DNA of 64,000 nt from Gambelia wislizenii. Lineage: Eukaryota; Chordata; Lepidosauria; Squamata; Crotaphytidae. The stretch covers positions 885,501-949,500 of the forward strand of contig JAUMIR010000015.1 in NCBI GenBank assembly GCA_030847615.1, given 5' to 3'. The notes below the pieces were generated by a model. The model was not told the DNA's origin. It worked only from the letters and a program-made list of their open reading frames with translations, and ran no database searches. Positions 41,186 through 50,554 of the stretch are shown here, in pieces. Position 1 is the first letter of the stretch. Each line of letters opens with the position of its first letter. The position numbers and the translations under genes were made by a program.

Positions 41186-41385
41186 TAGGAGTCTGGAGAC
41201 CAGGGTTTGAATCTTCTTTACTCAGCCATGGGAACCCACTGGATGACCTTGGGCATGTCACACTTTCTCAGCCTCAGAGGAAGGCCTTGGCAAACCTCTG
41301 CTGAAGAAATCTGGCCATGAAACCCCTGTGATAGGTCGCCATAAGTCAGAAACAACTCAAAGGCACATAGCAATAATAAGAGCAA
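41186..41385 (+). mobile_element. tRNA-derived SINE, 3' portion of the family
   Basis: The phrases 'ggagaccagggtttgaatct', 'cactttctcagcctcagagg' and 'gtcgccataagtcagaaaca' give a nearly complete copy. Its first ~40 bp are replaced by the neighbouring LINE tail. Confidence 0.8.
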
Positions 41386-41708
41386 CCTTGGTCTGGTCAT
41401 TCTCTTCCACCACTACAATCTCATTTTCTCTTTCTCTCTGCCTGACCTACCTCACAGGGTTGTTGTGAAGTATATAGCGGGTTGAAAAGCAGAATTGTAC
41501 TACAGTTCTCAGAACCCCCTTGTCAGTATTAGGTGGATTTTGGGAGATATAGTCTCTCTCAATTTTTTTTCTTTTTTTGGAGCAATGTTTGTTAAATTCT
41601 GGGAAAATTCAGGAATGGGGAAAAAAAAAAAACAACTCCAGAGAAAGCCTGCTTTAAGACCACACATCCCAGAATCCTCTAGCTAGAATTGTGTCCAGAA
41701 AGCAACTA

Positions 41709-41870
41709 CAGTTGTCCCTTCATATTCGCTGGGGTTTGGTTCCAGGAGCCCCTTTTGTGGATACCAAAATCCATGAATACTCAAGTCCCATGAGAGGCAA
41801 TGGCATAGCAAAATGGTGTCCCTGATATAATAAGATGGCAAAATCAAGGTTTACTTTTCAGATGATTATT
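41709..41870 (+). mobile_element. Tigger-like miniature transposon, 3'-truncated
   Basis: Starts at TA (41,707-41,708) with 'cagttgtcccttcatattcg', and continues with 'ggggtttggttccaggagcc' and 'gatggcaaaatcaaggttta'. The right inverted end is missing. Confidence 0.8.
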
Positions 41871-41874
41871 TTCA

Positions 41875-42245
41875 GCGAGGATCCGAAACAAGTCCGAGGG
41901 TCAACAGGATCAGGCAGCCGAATAGTCAGGGACAGTCCAAGGTCTAAGCATGAGTCAAGGTAATAGGAAGCCAGGCACCGAAGTCAGCAAGAAGCTTTCT
42001 CCAGGAAGATCAGTTGATCTCTGACAAAGCCTCCATCGCCTCTCCCAGCCGATATAAAGCAATTAAGTCTTTGCCAGGTGTTTCTTAACGAGCAGGTTTT
42101 TCTCATAAAATCTCAGAGACTTCCTTTGAGCTTCCTTTTGAGCTTGCTTCTGGCTGTATGATGGTGAAGGTAAGTCCCTCTCTACTTCTTCATCCTTATC
42201 TGAATTGGCAGGACTCTGCTGGGACTGGTGCTAACTCACTCAGAC
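41875..42245 (-). mobile_element. Possible LTR-type element, right half (split by CR1)
   Basis: Contains 'acaagtccgagggtcaacag', 'gatataaagcaattaagtct' (a TATA-like word on the plus strand) and 'ctttgagcttccttttgagc'. The style resembles LTRs of squamate Gypsy-type elements, but no coding domain or primer site is present. It is interrupted at about 42,246. Confidence 0.4.
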
Positions 42246-42917
42246 CATGGTTAAATATTGGAAGGGATGTCAAGCTGATGATGGAGCAAGCTTGTTTCCT
42301 GCTGCTCCAGAGACTAGGACATGGAGCAATGGCTTCAAACTACAGGAAAAGAGATTCCACCTAAACATTATTAGGAAGAACTTCCTAGCAGTAAGAGCAG
42401 TTTGGAAGTGGAATCCATGCTGCTTCCTGGGATTGTGGTGGAATCTCCATCTTTGGAGGTTTTTAAGCAGAGGCCGGATGGCCATCTGTCATTGGGAGTG
42501 CTTGAATTGTGTATTCCTGCGTGGCCAAATGGGGTTGGACTGGATGGCCCTTGGGGTCTCTTTCAACTCTAGGATTCTATGATTTTATGTCTTGGGAGTG
42601 TGATGGAGTCTCCTTCGTTGGAGGTTTTTAAAGAGAGGCTGGATGGCCATCTGTCAGGAATGATTTGATTGTGTATTCCTCCATGGCAGAATGGGGTTGG
42701 ACTAGATGGCCTTTGGAGGTCCCTTCCAACTCTACCATTCTATGATTCTATGTCTTGGAGTGCAGTGGAGTTTCCTTCTTTGGAGATTTTTAAGCAGAGG
42801 CTGGATGGCCATCTGCCATTGGGAATGCTTTGATTGTGTATTTCTGCGTGGCAGAATGGGGTTGGACTAGATGGCCTTTGGGGTCTCTTCCAACTCTATG
42901 GTTCTATGATTCTTCCT
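42246..42917 (+). mobile_element. CR1 LINE 3' fragment with tandem 3' ends
   Basis: It encodes 'TRTWSNGFKLQEKRFHLNII' and 'RKNFLAVRAVWKWNP' (42,247-42,582), then the CR1 3' terminus. Two extra copies of the terminal ~160 bp follow ('cttggagtg...tggagtttcc' near 42,593 and 42,757). It lies between two parts of the LTR-like element. Confidence 0.9.
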
Positions 42918-43062
42918 CTGCTGGAACCTCCAGGTTGGCAGGGTTTCCTGCTGGCACAGGTGTAGCTAAACCTGTGCCAAGGTACCTAGGGCTATTCCAT
43001 GCCATGTCCTCCTCCTCCTCTGATTCCATACCCTCATCCAACTCAGGAGGCATGACATATTA
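42918..43062 (-). mobile_element. Possible LTR-type element, left half
   Basis: Contains 'cctctgctggaacctccagg', 'tgccaaggtacctagggcta' and 'catccaactcaggaggcatg'. On the minus strand the end reads TGTCATGCC, a plausible LTR-like TG start. Assignment to the same element as 41,875-42,245 is inference. Confidence 0.4.
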
Positions 43063-43069
43063 ATGGATT

Positions 43070-43330
43070 ATGGGCATTGCAGTCCAAAGCAGGTTACATT
43101 TTGCCTCCTCCCTAAATGCTGTGGAAGTTCTTGCTTTAGAATGAGGAGGTGGTTCTGAAGCTCCCAGAATCCCCTTGCCAGTATTTGGTGGATTGTGGGA
43201 GTTGTTGTTTCTCTCTCTCTTTCTTTTTTTGAAGCAATGTTTGTTAAATTCTGGGGAAATCCAGGGATGTTTAGTCTTTAGAGAAAGCCAGAGGGAGCCT
43301 GCTTTAAAACCATACACACCCAGAATCTCC
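43070..43330. other. Unannotated stretch
   Basis: Contains the dispersed 'cattgcagtccaaagcaggt' and 'gctcccagaatccccttgcc' motifs. I see no gene. Confidence 0.35.
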
Positions 43331-43795
43331 GGGACTGCAATGCCCAGCACTCCGCGGATGATGGCAGTTGGAATCACACACACACAATGCCCAGCACTCC
43401 GCGGATGATGGCAGTTGGAGTCCAATTACACATAATGTCCAGCACTCCATGGATGATGGGAGCTGGAGTCCAATTACACACACAATGTCCAGCACTCCAC
43501 AGATGATGGGAGTTGGAGTCCAATTACACACACACAATGCCCAGCACTCCACGGATGATGGGAGTTGGAGTCCAATTACACACATACAATGCCCAGCACT
43601 CCACGGATGATGGGAGTTGGAGTCCAATCACACACATACAATGCCCAGCACTCCGCAGTTGATGGGAGCTGGAGTCCAATTACACACACAATGCCCAGCA
43701 CTCTGCGGATGATGGGAGTTGGAGTCTAATCATACAATGCCCAGCACTCCGCGGATGATGGGAGCTGGAGTCCAGTTACACACACTCTCCTCCGC
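43330..43795. repeat. Minisatellite array, left arm of an inverted pair
   Basis: About nine units of 45-56 bp, each with 'cccagcactcc', 'gatgatgggagttggagtcc', 'aattacacacaca' and 'atg'. Length variation comes from the (CA)n segment. It is the reverse complement of the units at 44,680-45,195. Confidence 0.95.
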
Positions 43796-44570
43796 AAAGG
43801 GGATGCATGAGGATGCCCGCCTGGGGTTCAACCCGGGGCAGCACAACCTGGGCTTGTAAAGGAAGGGCATCGGCCGCCTGGGTGGGTCTACTCTGGAGTA
43901 AGGCACCCCCTCCGGGCTTAGTAACGACGTGGCTCTCCCCATTCCGCGTGGACGCCTTTCTGGAAGGAAAAACGACAACTACTCGTTACGTTTGGAACGG
44001 AAGGACCCGATCCGGCGCCGCTACTTTCCTGGGAGTAAAACTTCCTCCCAGTCAAGGAGAGGGACTTCAGGTGTGGGGGGCCGGAGTCCTTTCCACTCCC
44101 CCCACCCTAACCCGGGAAGGCTGCGATCCTGCCCGACCCCTGCATCCCGAGTGGGGCTGACTCGCGAGTAAAGACCCCCCTCCCAGGAGCCACGGGAGCC
44201 CCACGCCCTCCCACCGGGTGGGGCTCCTGAACCATGAAACGCTGGGTGGAAGGTGGCTGGGGAGAAGAAAGCCACGAGGATCGGGGCCACTGGGTGGGTG
44301 GGTGGGGGAAGACCCCCGTCCCCTTTCCTCCTCCGAGGAGACCTCTCCTTCCTTTTCCTCCCAGCTCCACGTTGCTTTTCCTTGCCAGGAGGAAGAAAGC
44401 CAGGAAGGCTGGGCTGGCCGCGAGGAAGGGATGCACTTCCTCTTCCTCCTCTTCCTCGCGAGTAAGGCTCGGTGGGGGGGGGTAAAAAGAGAGACCCCCC
44501 TGCCATGGCTGGATCGGGGCCTCGGGGCTGGGAAAACAAGAGAAACCCATTTTTGGAGGGGGGCAGAAAT
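43796..44570. promoter_or_regulatory. CpG-rich block between the inverted arrays
   Basis: GC-rich sequence with many CpGs ('ggtagtaacg'-like words; 'ccattccgcgtggacgcc', 'cgatccggcgccgctac', 'gactcgcgagtaaag'). The word 'gagtaa' recurs in related contexts ('ctctggagtaagg', 'cctgggagtaaaac', 'ctcgcgagtaagg'). Large frames on both strands (up to 244 residues) are Pro/Gly/Arg-rich and overlapping, as expected of GC-rich DNA. It could be part of the CpG island of the gene at 45.5 kb, displaced by the right array; this is inference. Confidence 0.45.
44512..44542 (+). repeat. 31-bp exact direct repeat, copy 1
   Basis: The 31-bp segment beginning 'gatcggggcctcggggctgg' and ending 'gaaaacaagag' is repeated exactly at 45,209-45,239, 697 bp downstream. 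The two copies bracket the right minisatellite arm. Confidence 0.95.
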
Positions 44571-44679
44571 GGGCCCAATAGTACTCACCCACTCAGGGTT
44601 AGGGTTAACCCACACGACACAAATCATCTGGTTTGAAACTGGATTATCTGCCACAGCCCCTCCCGATGGAATCCTGGGC

Positions 44680-45195
44680 ATTGTGTGTGTGTGTGTGTGT
44701 GTGTGTGTAATTGGACTCCAACTCCCATCATACACGGAGCGCTGGGCATTGTGTGTGTGTGCTTGGACTCCAACTCCCATCATCCGCGGAACGCTGGGCA
44801 TTGTGTGTGTGTAATTGGACTCCAGCTCTCATCATCCGCGGAGTGCTGGGCATTGTGTGTGTGTGTGTGTATAACTGGACTCCAACTCTCATCATCCACG
44901 GAGTGCTGGGCATTGTGTGTGTGTGTGTATAATTGGACTCCATCTCTCATCATCCACGGAACGCTGGGCATTGTGTGTGTAATTGGACTCCAACTCCCAT
45001 CATCCGCCGAGTGCTGGGCATTGAGTGTGTGTAATTGGACTCCAACGCCCATCATCTGAGGAGCGCTGGGTATTTGTGTGTAATTGGACTCCAACTCCCA
45101 TCATCCGCGGAGTGCTGGGAATTGAGTGTGTGATTGGATTCTAACTCCCATCATCCGCGGAGTGCTGGCAATTTTTTTTGTGTGTGTGTAATTGG
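44680..45195. repeat. Minisatellite array, right arm of an inverted pair
   Basis: About nine units of 46-60 bp, reading 'attggactccaactcccatc', 'atccgcggag' and 'tgctgggcattgtgtgtgtg', in the opposite orientation to the array at 43,330-43,795. The first unit begins with a long (TG)n run at 44,680-44,708. Confidence 0.95.
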
Positions 45196-45208
45196 ACTCC
45201 AATGGAAA

Positions 45209-45239
45209 GATCGGGGCCTCGGGGCTGGGAAAACAAGAG
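45209..45239 (+). repeat. 31-bp exact direct repeat, copy 2
   Basis: Identical to 44,512-44,542. It joins the right minisatellite to the CpG island of the putative gene. Confidence 0.95.
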
Positions 45240-45554
45240 GTGCGGGGCCGGGTGTCCCGGGTGGCTAGGGTCCTTTTAAAAAATTAATCTTAATGTTGCA
45301 CTTTGGAGCATTCACACGTGCAGAACTTTGCTGGAGTTGGGGAGGAATCCGTCCCTGGAGGAGGAGGAAGAGGAGGCAGAGGAGGGAGGGAGGAAGGGGG
45401 GGTGGCCGCACTTGGGAGCCCCTCCCCTTCCCCTCCCTCCCTCCTTTTTGGGGCGAGGAAGAGAAAGGCGGCGAAGGCGGGGAGCCCGGGGCGAGTCCGG
45501 AGCGGCTCGGCGTGGGGATGGTGGCCTAGGGGCGCTCGGAGCCCCCCGGGAGCG
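45240..45554 (+). promoter_or_regulatory. CpG-island promoter and 5' UTR of the putative gene
   Basis: GC-rich DNA with many CpGs from 45,240 and a short AT-rich 'ctttttaaaaaattaatc' at about 45,270-45,287 that could serve as a TATA-like element. A purine-rich (GAGGAG)n stretch lies at 45,357-45,400, then 'gcggcgaaggcgggg' and 'ggagcggctcggcgtgg', leading into the start codon. The exact transcription start cannot be read from sequence. Confidence 0.55.
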
Positions 45555-45612
45555 ATGCTGGTCCTGGCCCTGCTTTGGGTCTTCACCGGAGCCGGAGCCC
45601 CCTTCGCCCAAG
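45555..45612 (+). CDS. Putative first coding exon: signal peptide; possibly KIRREL1 (NEPH1)-like
   Basis: The ATG at 45,555 lies in a GC-rich context (gggagcgATGc). It opens 19 codons, MLVLALLWVFTGAGAPFAQ, then one base of a glycine codon before the donor AAG|GTAGGC at 45,612/45,613 (phase-1 intron). The peptide has a hydrophobic core (LVLALLWVF) and small residues before a likely cleavage site near Ala-Gln, so it is a signal peptide for a secreted or type I membrane protein. Phase-1 introns directly after the signal peptide are typical of immunoglobulin-superfamily genes. From memory, vertebrate KIRREL1, a five-Ig adhesion protein of the podocyte slit diaphragm, starts similarly (ML...LLvWilT...fsQG) with a split glycine and a very long first intron. 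The length, the end Gln-Gly and the absence of exon 2 within 18 kb fit this. Other Ig-family genes remain possible. Reading past the donor (to 45,800) gives unlike low-complexity sequence. Confidence 0.55.
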
Positions 45613-45835
45613 GTAGGCAGGCGCCCGCCGAGGAGACAGCCCGACCCGATCCGGAGTCGCTCCGCAGTCTGGAGGAGCCCCGGCAGGGAGGGGTTGGTTG
45701 GGGGGCAGGAAAAGAGGGGGGGCTTTTCGGACTGACCGCTCTCCCCTCCTTTGAAAAAGTCCTTCCCAGGGATCGGGGCCAATCCGGATCGGGCTCCTGA
45801 GTTTAATGGATGGATGGATGGGGGGTGTTTGGTCT
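45613..45835 (+). other. Start of putative intron 1
   Basis: The CpG-rich island continues past the donor to about 45,790. The open frame that runs on here (45,303-45,800) is best explained by GC-rich composition rather than coding. Confidence 0.45.
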
Positions 45836-46590
45836 TTTTTTTGGGGGGGTCGTTTTGCCTCCATAGGGGGAGGGATGTCTGGGATGTGTTTGCTTTTTTT
45901 GGGGGGGGTCGTTTTGCCTCCATGGGGAAGGAGGGAGGGGGGAGGGAAGAGTTTAGGGGCAAGGGGGATGGAGAGGATCAGGACCCCCCCCCAAAAAAAT
46001 ACACACTGCCCCCTTTTTACTTTGGATTGCAGTCCGTGTAAACATGGAGTAGAGTACGTGGGGATTTTTTGGGGGGTGTCAGGGTGGTTCTCCCCTCCCA
46101 GGGGTCTCCTGGACCCCGATCCCGGGCTCTTTTTTTGGGGGGGGTGTCGTTTTGCCTCCATGAGGGAGGAGGGAGGGAGGGAAGAGTTTGGGGGCCAGGG
46201 GGACGGAAAGGATCAGGACCCCCAAAACACACACTGCCCCCCTTTTCACTTCGGATTGCAATCCGTGTAAAGATACGGAGTAGAGTATGTGGGGTTTTTT
46301 GGGGGGTGTCAGGGTGGTTCTCTCCTCCCCGGGGTCTCGGGCCCCCCGATCCCAGGCTCTTTTTGGGGGGCAAGTGGGGTCGTTTTGCCTCCATGAGGGA
46401 GGGAGGGAAGAAGACGGAGACAATCAGGACCCCCCAAAATACACACACTGCCCCCCTGTTCACTTTGGATTGCAGACCGTGTAAACATATAGAGTATGTG
46501 GGGTTTTTTTTGGGGGGTGTCAGGGTGGTTCTCCCCTCCCCGGATTCTAGGGCCCCCAGATCCCGGGCTCTTTTGGGGGGCAGGTGGGGG
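45836..46590 (+). repeat. G-rich tandem repeat, ~210-230-bp unit, in putative intron 1
   Basis: The marker 'tgtcagggtggttctc' occurs at 46,077, 46,307 and 46,518 (steps of 230 and 211 bp). Each unit also has 'gtcgttttgcctccatgagg', 'gatcaggacccccc', 'cacacactgccccc' and 'ttggattgcagtccgtgtaa'. About three and a half units are present. The long frames here (up to 215 residues) are repeat artefacts. Confidence 0.92.
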
Positions 46591-46734
46591 GCTTTCCTTT
46601 CGCCTCCTTTCCCGTTGACCTGGCCAGCCGGGGAGAAGTTGGGGTGCGGGGATCGGGTCCTCCTCCTCGGCGCTTGTTTGGTTTGCTGCGGTCTCCTCGG
46701 GAGTAGGGCGCCTTGACCCCGCGGAGTGTGTGTG

Positions 46735-47365
46735 GCGGGGGTCGGGGGGGGGGTCTGACGTGGCTACCCTCCCAAAAAGCCCCTGGCTAATCCCCCCTCC
46801 GTGGGCGCCATTATTTCCATTGATGTTTGGGGGGGTTGTTTTTTAAGGCGGAGGGGGGGAAAATAAAAGTTAAGCATCAAAAAAGACCGACCGATGGGGA
46901 TTTAATGGGGGGGGGAGGGAAAGTGACCAGTGGGGGGGGTGAGGGAGAGATTTGCAAGGCTGGGGGGCAGCCCCTCTTTTTCTTTCCCACCCCCTTTTTT
47001 GGATTCTGGAGAAAACTTAAAGCATCTCCGGAGGAACAAAGATTTTTTGGGGGTGGGAGTGGGGGAAGGGAGGCCAAAGGAGGCGCTCGGGGTGGGGGTG
47101 GGGGTGGGGGTGGGGGGAGGGGTGGGATTCCCAGGCCTCCAGGCCCCGCCCCCCCACTCAGAGCCCCCCCCCCACATTCCCCAAATCCAGCCTCTGAGAA
47201 ATCTTTGGAGAAGCAGAGAGAGGACTTTAACAAAAATGGTCTGTGTTTTTGCAAGGGACCCCCCCCCCCCAAATTCTTCCCCAGAAAGGGTGGCTTACAT
47301 ATTACGGAGGGGGGGGGCTGGAATTGCAAACAATGGGGTGCCCCTCCAAGTCTGTGTGAATACCC
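46735..47365 (+). repeat. G-rich low-complexity region with quadruplex potential
   Basis: Numerous runs of three to nine G separated by short spacers, including a (GTGGGG)n tract near 47,090-47,125. Pyrimidine runs such as CCCCCCCC lie at 47,163-47,170. Frames of up to 233 residues on both strands are Gly/Pro-rich and not credible as genes. Confidence 0.6.
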
Positions 47366-47369
47366 CCCA

Positions 47370-47370
47370 C

Positions 47371-47400
<30 letters not shown>
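47370..47400. repeat. (CA)n microsatellite
   Basis: About 14 CA dinucleotides, uninterrupted. Confidence 0.95.
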
Positions 47401-47401
<1 letters not shown>

Positions 47402-48250
47402 TTTCTGCTACAAATGCCTGGACATTAAACTCTGAGTTGGGATTGTGGGGTGGGAGGAGATGGTTGGGGATACCAATTTGGGGAGGGGGAGAAACGGGGG
47501 GCTGGATTACACCAGCGGAGGGGGTACCTCTCCCCCTACCTCCCCATTTGCAGATGTGTCTGTGGTCGTGGGGAGGGGGTTGCCTGAAGGTTTGCGCCCC
47601 CCAGCATGGATGCCAAAAGGGGTGGTCTTAATGGGGGGGTGTCCTGAAAGCTCACGGATTTTGGGGGGATGTTGACTGAAGAGGGTGTTGTACCTCTGGG
47701 GGATCCTTCAAGCATGTTGGGGCTTTTATTTTTGGAGTGGGTATAAATCACGTTGATGGTGGTCCCGTCTGGGGATTATTTTGGGGGGCTTGGCGAAGGG
47801 GGCTGGGGATTTTTGGGCTGCCAACCAAGGAGGAGGGGTCCTGCAGGAACACCCCTCTCCTCCAATAAAGCTTCCCTCCCAACCCCTCTTGTTGTGTCTC
47901 TTGTGGTACCCCAAAACATCCTAGCCCCCTCAGGGTGCATAATTTAAATTCATTGCATTTTGCAGGTTTCTAGTCCTCATGGATGAAAATTAAAATTAAA
48001 ACTCCTCCTAGGTCAAAGGTTTGGGAAATCAGGAAAGGGGTGCTTATAAAAAAGGGGGCTGTGAATTTAGAAGAGTTGCTTATCCTTCCACTCTATTACA
48101 CCCCAATATTGGTAACCCAAAATCTATACCTGTGGTTAAATGTGTGTGTTTGTAGCTGCTTGTCTCCACCGCAACCAGGCCTCTGAGGCCTTCTAATGGA
48201 AGAGTTTCCTGTTTGCAAAACTACAAAACTTTTAAAAATAAGGTACGGTA
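47400..48250. other. Non-repetitive intronic stretch
   Basis: G-rich plus-strand sequence to about 47,880, then AT-richer. I see no exon with an acceptor and donor that encodes an Ig-like segment. Confidence 0.35.
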
Positions 48251-48255
48251 TTTTA

Positions 48256-48490
48256 CAGTGGGCCCTTGGTATCCGTCGGGGTTTGGTTCTAGGGAAACCC
48301 CCCCCCCCATGGATAACAAAATCTGTGGATGCTCAACTCCTATTGTATGCAATGGCATAGTAAAATGGCATCCCTTCAAAAAAAATGACTAAGTTTTGAT
48401 TTTTGGAATTAATTTTTTAAATATATATTTTCAAACCCTGGTTGGTTGAATCTGTGGATACAGACGCCGTGGATATGGAGGGCTGGCTGC
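48256..48490 (+). mobile_element. Tigger-like miniature transposon
   Basis: TA at 48,254-48,255, left end 'cagtgggcccttggtatccg', interior 'aaatctgtggatgctcaact' and 'gcaatggcatagtaaaatgg', right end 'gtggatatggagggctggct'. The right TA is mutated to CA. Confidence 0.85.
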
Positions 48491-49090
48491 ACCTTCACAC
48501 AAGGCAGAAGCGAATTCGGGAAATGGGTTTGTGGATCATGGGATGCTCAGTAATGACATCTCTTCGGAATTTAGGGTCCCTCCCTTTTCTCCTTCTTCCA
48601 TTTAACAAACAAAACCTTTTTGACTTTTTGTTGCCTAAACAAAGTCCGTGAGGACTAGAAACTTGCATGGAAGGTCTTGATATTGTCCAGGCGCGGTTCG
48701 ATGGTTTGTGTGTTGCTGGAGCCTTTGTCTTTTTGGGGGACGCTGGTTCTGGAATGCGCTGCAATGGAGTAGAGAGGGGAAAAAAAACGTGGCATCTTTT
48801 ATGCGCTGCTGAATGCGCTGGATTGTGATTGTGAGGAAGAGGGCTGATGATACAAAAGCATCACGTATGTGTAGACTGGGCGTGAAACCCAGCATGATGG
48901 GACTCCTAGGTTTGCCTCCGTCTGTCTATGGAAGAAAAGAGGAGCTTGGGTGTAGGACTGCCATCTTCTATGGGTACAGATTGGGTGGGTGGGTGGGTGG
49001 CTTACAAAAGGGGCAACGTTTGGGATGCTGCCTTGGCTGAATTTGTCCTGAAGAATCAAAACCCGGAGGGAGATGTGCTACCAAGAAAGC
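48490..49090. other. Unannotated intronic stretch
   Basis: I see no repeat signature or exon, apart from a (GGGT)n run at 48,982-49,000. Confidence 0.35.
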
Positions 49091-49094
49091 ATTG

Positions 49095-49430
49095 TTAGGA
49101 CTGTGATTTCCCAATAGAGCTTTCATGTTTAGGAGTGCTCTACCACCCTGGAAAGCTGGATTCTGGAGATATTAGAAGAACCGAATCAGGGAGGGGCTGT
49201 GCCAACTGGAGATCAGGTCTGTAACTGTGATTTGCTGATAAAGCTTCCATGTTTAGGGGCACTCTATCCCTGAAACCATGGATGCTGGGGAGGTTAGAAG
49301 ATCAGGGTTCAGGAATGGGGATGCCACTAGCAGATCATTGCTGTGATGGTGGTTTGCTGATAGAGCCTCCATGTTTAGGGGCATTCTACCCCACAAAAGA
49401 TGTATTCTGGGGACATTACCCTGTAAGTGA
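49095..49430 (+). repeat. Diverged tandem repeat, ~123-bp unit, three copies
   Basis: The phrase 'catgtttaggggcactctac', or a variant, occurs at 49,124, 49,248 and 49,370 (steps of 124 and 122 bp), preceded by 'tttgctgatagagc'-type words and followed by 'attctgggga'. Divergence is substantial, so the duplication is old. Confidence 0.8.
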
Positions 49431-49674
49431 GTTTCCTCTTTGGGGCACTGGGTGATGCCATCATGAAGAGAAGGAGGCAGCCACGAAAGAGCAAGAAGGA
49501 CTCTTGGCTTGATCCAGAAGCCCATGTTTAATAAGTTCTTGACTTCAGGATGTGGTTACAGGGCTGTCTCGTGAGTAGGAAGGCTGGCTTTTAGGATCTG
49601 GCCTCAGCCAGAGGCTGGAAGGAGAAGATTTGGCTTCATTTGGTGATCCCCTCCCTCTCGCACCACTTTGGGCT

Positions 49675-49815
49675 GTATTGGTGGTGGACTCGCCTTCATT
49701 GGAACACCTAAAACCAAGATTGGATGGCCCACGTCTCAGGGGGTTCCCTGCCCTGGAAGGGGGTTGGACTAGATGGCCATTGGAAATCCCTTCCAGCCCT
49801 ATGAGTCTTTAATTC
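49675..49815 (+). repeat. CR1 LINE 3' end
   Basis: Contains 'ggtggactcgccttcattgg' and 'gggttggactagatggccat'. Diverged terminus, no coding sequence. Confidence 0.8.
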
Positions 49816-49894
49816 TATGTCCTCCTTACTCAACCTGGTGGCCTCCAGATGCACGTGAAGATGGTCTCGATTTCTTACCTGCCTCTCCCCAAGG

Positions 49895-50060
49895 ATTGAG
49901 GCAGGGTACAACATGAATTAAAATACAGTATATTACCAAGACATAAACTAATTTAAACACTTATGTTAAAATATATAGGCTTAAAACAAACATTACATTA
50001 AAAACATCCACATGCATAGTTTAAAGTCAACCGGGTAGGGAAGAGGTGGGTCTTTAGCAC
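49895..50060 (-). repeat. LINE 3' end fragment
   Basis: Contains 'aggattgaggcagggtacaa' and 'aattaaaatacagtatatta', followed by A-rich sequence and 'gtagggaagaggtgggtctt'. Resembles other reversed LINE tails in the window. Confidence 0.45.
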
Positions 50061-50299
50061 TGTTTTTAAATTCAGAAAGTGTGTTTGCTGTCGAATCTTT
50101 TCTGGCGGGCCAACAAAAAAGTCCTCTGGGTTACCATTGCCAGTCTATAGCTCCATTAGTCCTGGCCTTTGGGGGTGATGGGCATTGTAGTCTAACCAAC
50201 CTGAAAGGCATCCACTTGGTGGCAGAAGAGCTAGGATTCTGTGAACCTTGGTGGCAGGGGGGCGATGGGAACTGTGATCCAACAAACCAGAGGAGGCAT

Positions 50300-50460
50300 C
50301 GCGGGTGGTGGACTCTCCATCTTTGGAGGCCTTTGAACAGAGGTTGGATGGGCGTCTCCTGGAACTGCTTCAGGCTGTGTCTTCCTGCATGGCAGAATGG
50401 GGTTGGACTAGATGGCCCTTGGGGGTCTCTTTCATCAATAGGATTCTGTCATTCTGTGCT
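50300..50460 (+). repeat. CR1 LINE 3' end
   Basis: Contains 'gtggtggactctccatcttt', 'gttggatgggcgtctcctgg' and 'gggttggactagatggccct'. Confidence 0.85.
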
Positions 50461-50554
50461 ATTTGAAGGCTGTGCATTCTGCAAGTAGAGATGGAATCTT
50501 AACTGATTCTTTTGGAAATCTGAAAGGCTGCCATCATAATAGAAGATGGAGCCA

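Noticed and set aside
44596..44613. Interstitial telomeric repeat
   Set aside because: Only 'gggttagggttaaccc' is present, about two units. That is too short to claim telomeric origin.
44067..44801. A 244-residue minus-strand gene
   Set aside because: It is Pro/Ser/Arg-rich, overlaps equally long frames on the other strand, and runs into the minisatellite. This is expected of GC-rich DNA.
45312..45962. A 216-residue minus-strand gene opposite exon 1
   Set aside because: Proline- and serine-rich frame antisense to the CpG island and the tandem repeat, without splice or signal features.
46069..46716. A 215-residue plus-strand gene after the putative exon 1
   Set aside because: It coincides with the 210-230-bp tandem repeat and has low-complexity Gly/Pro/Arg composition.
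46827..47631. Glycine-rich proteins of over 200 residues
   Set aside because: They arise from G runs and (GTGGGG)n and (CA)n tracts, with comparable frames on both strands.
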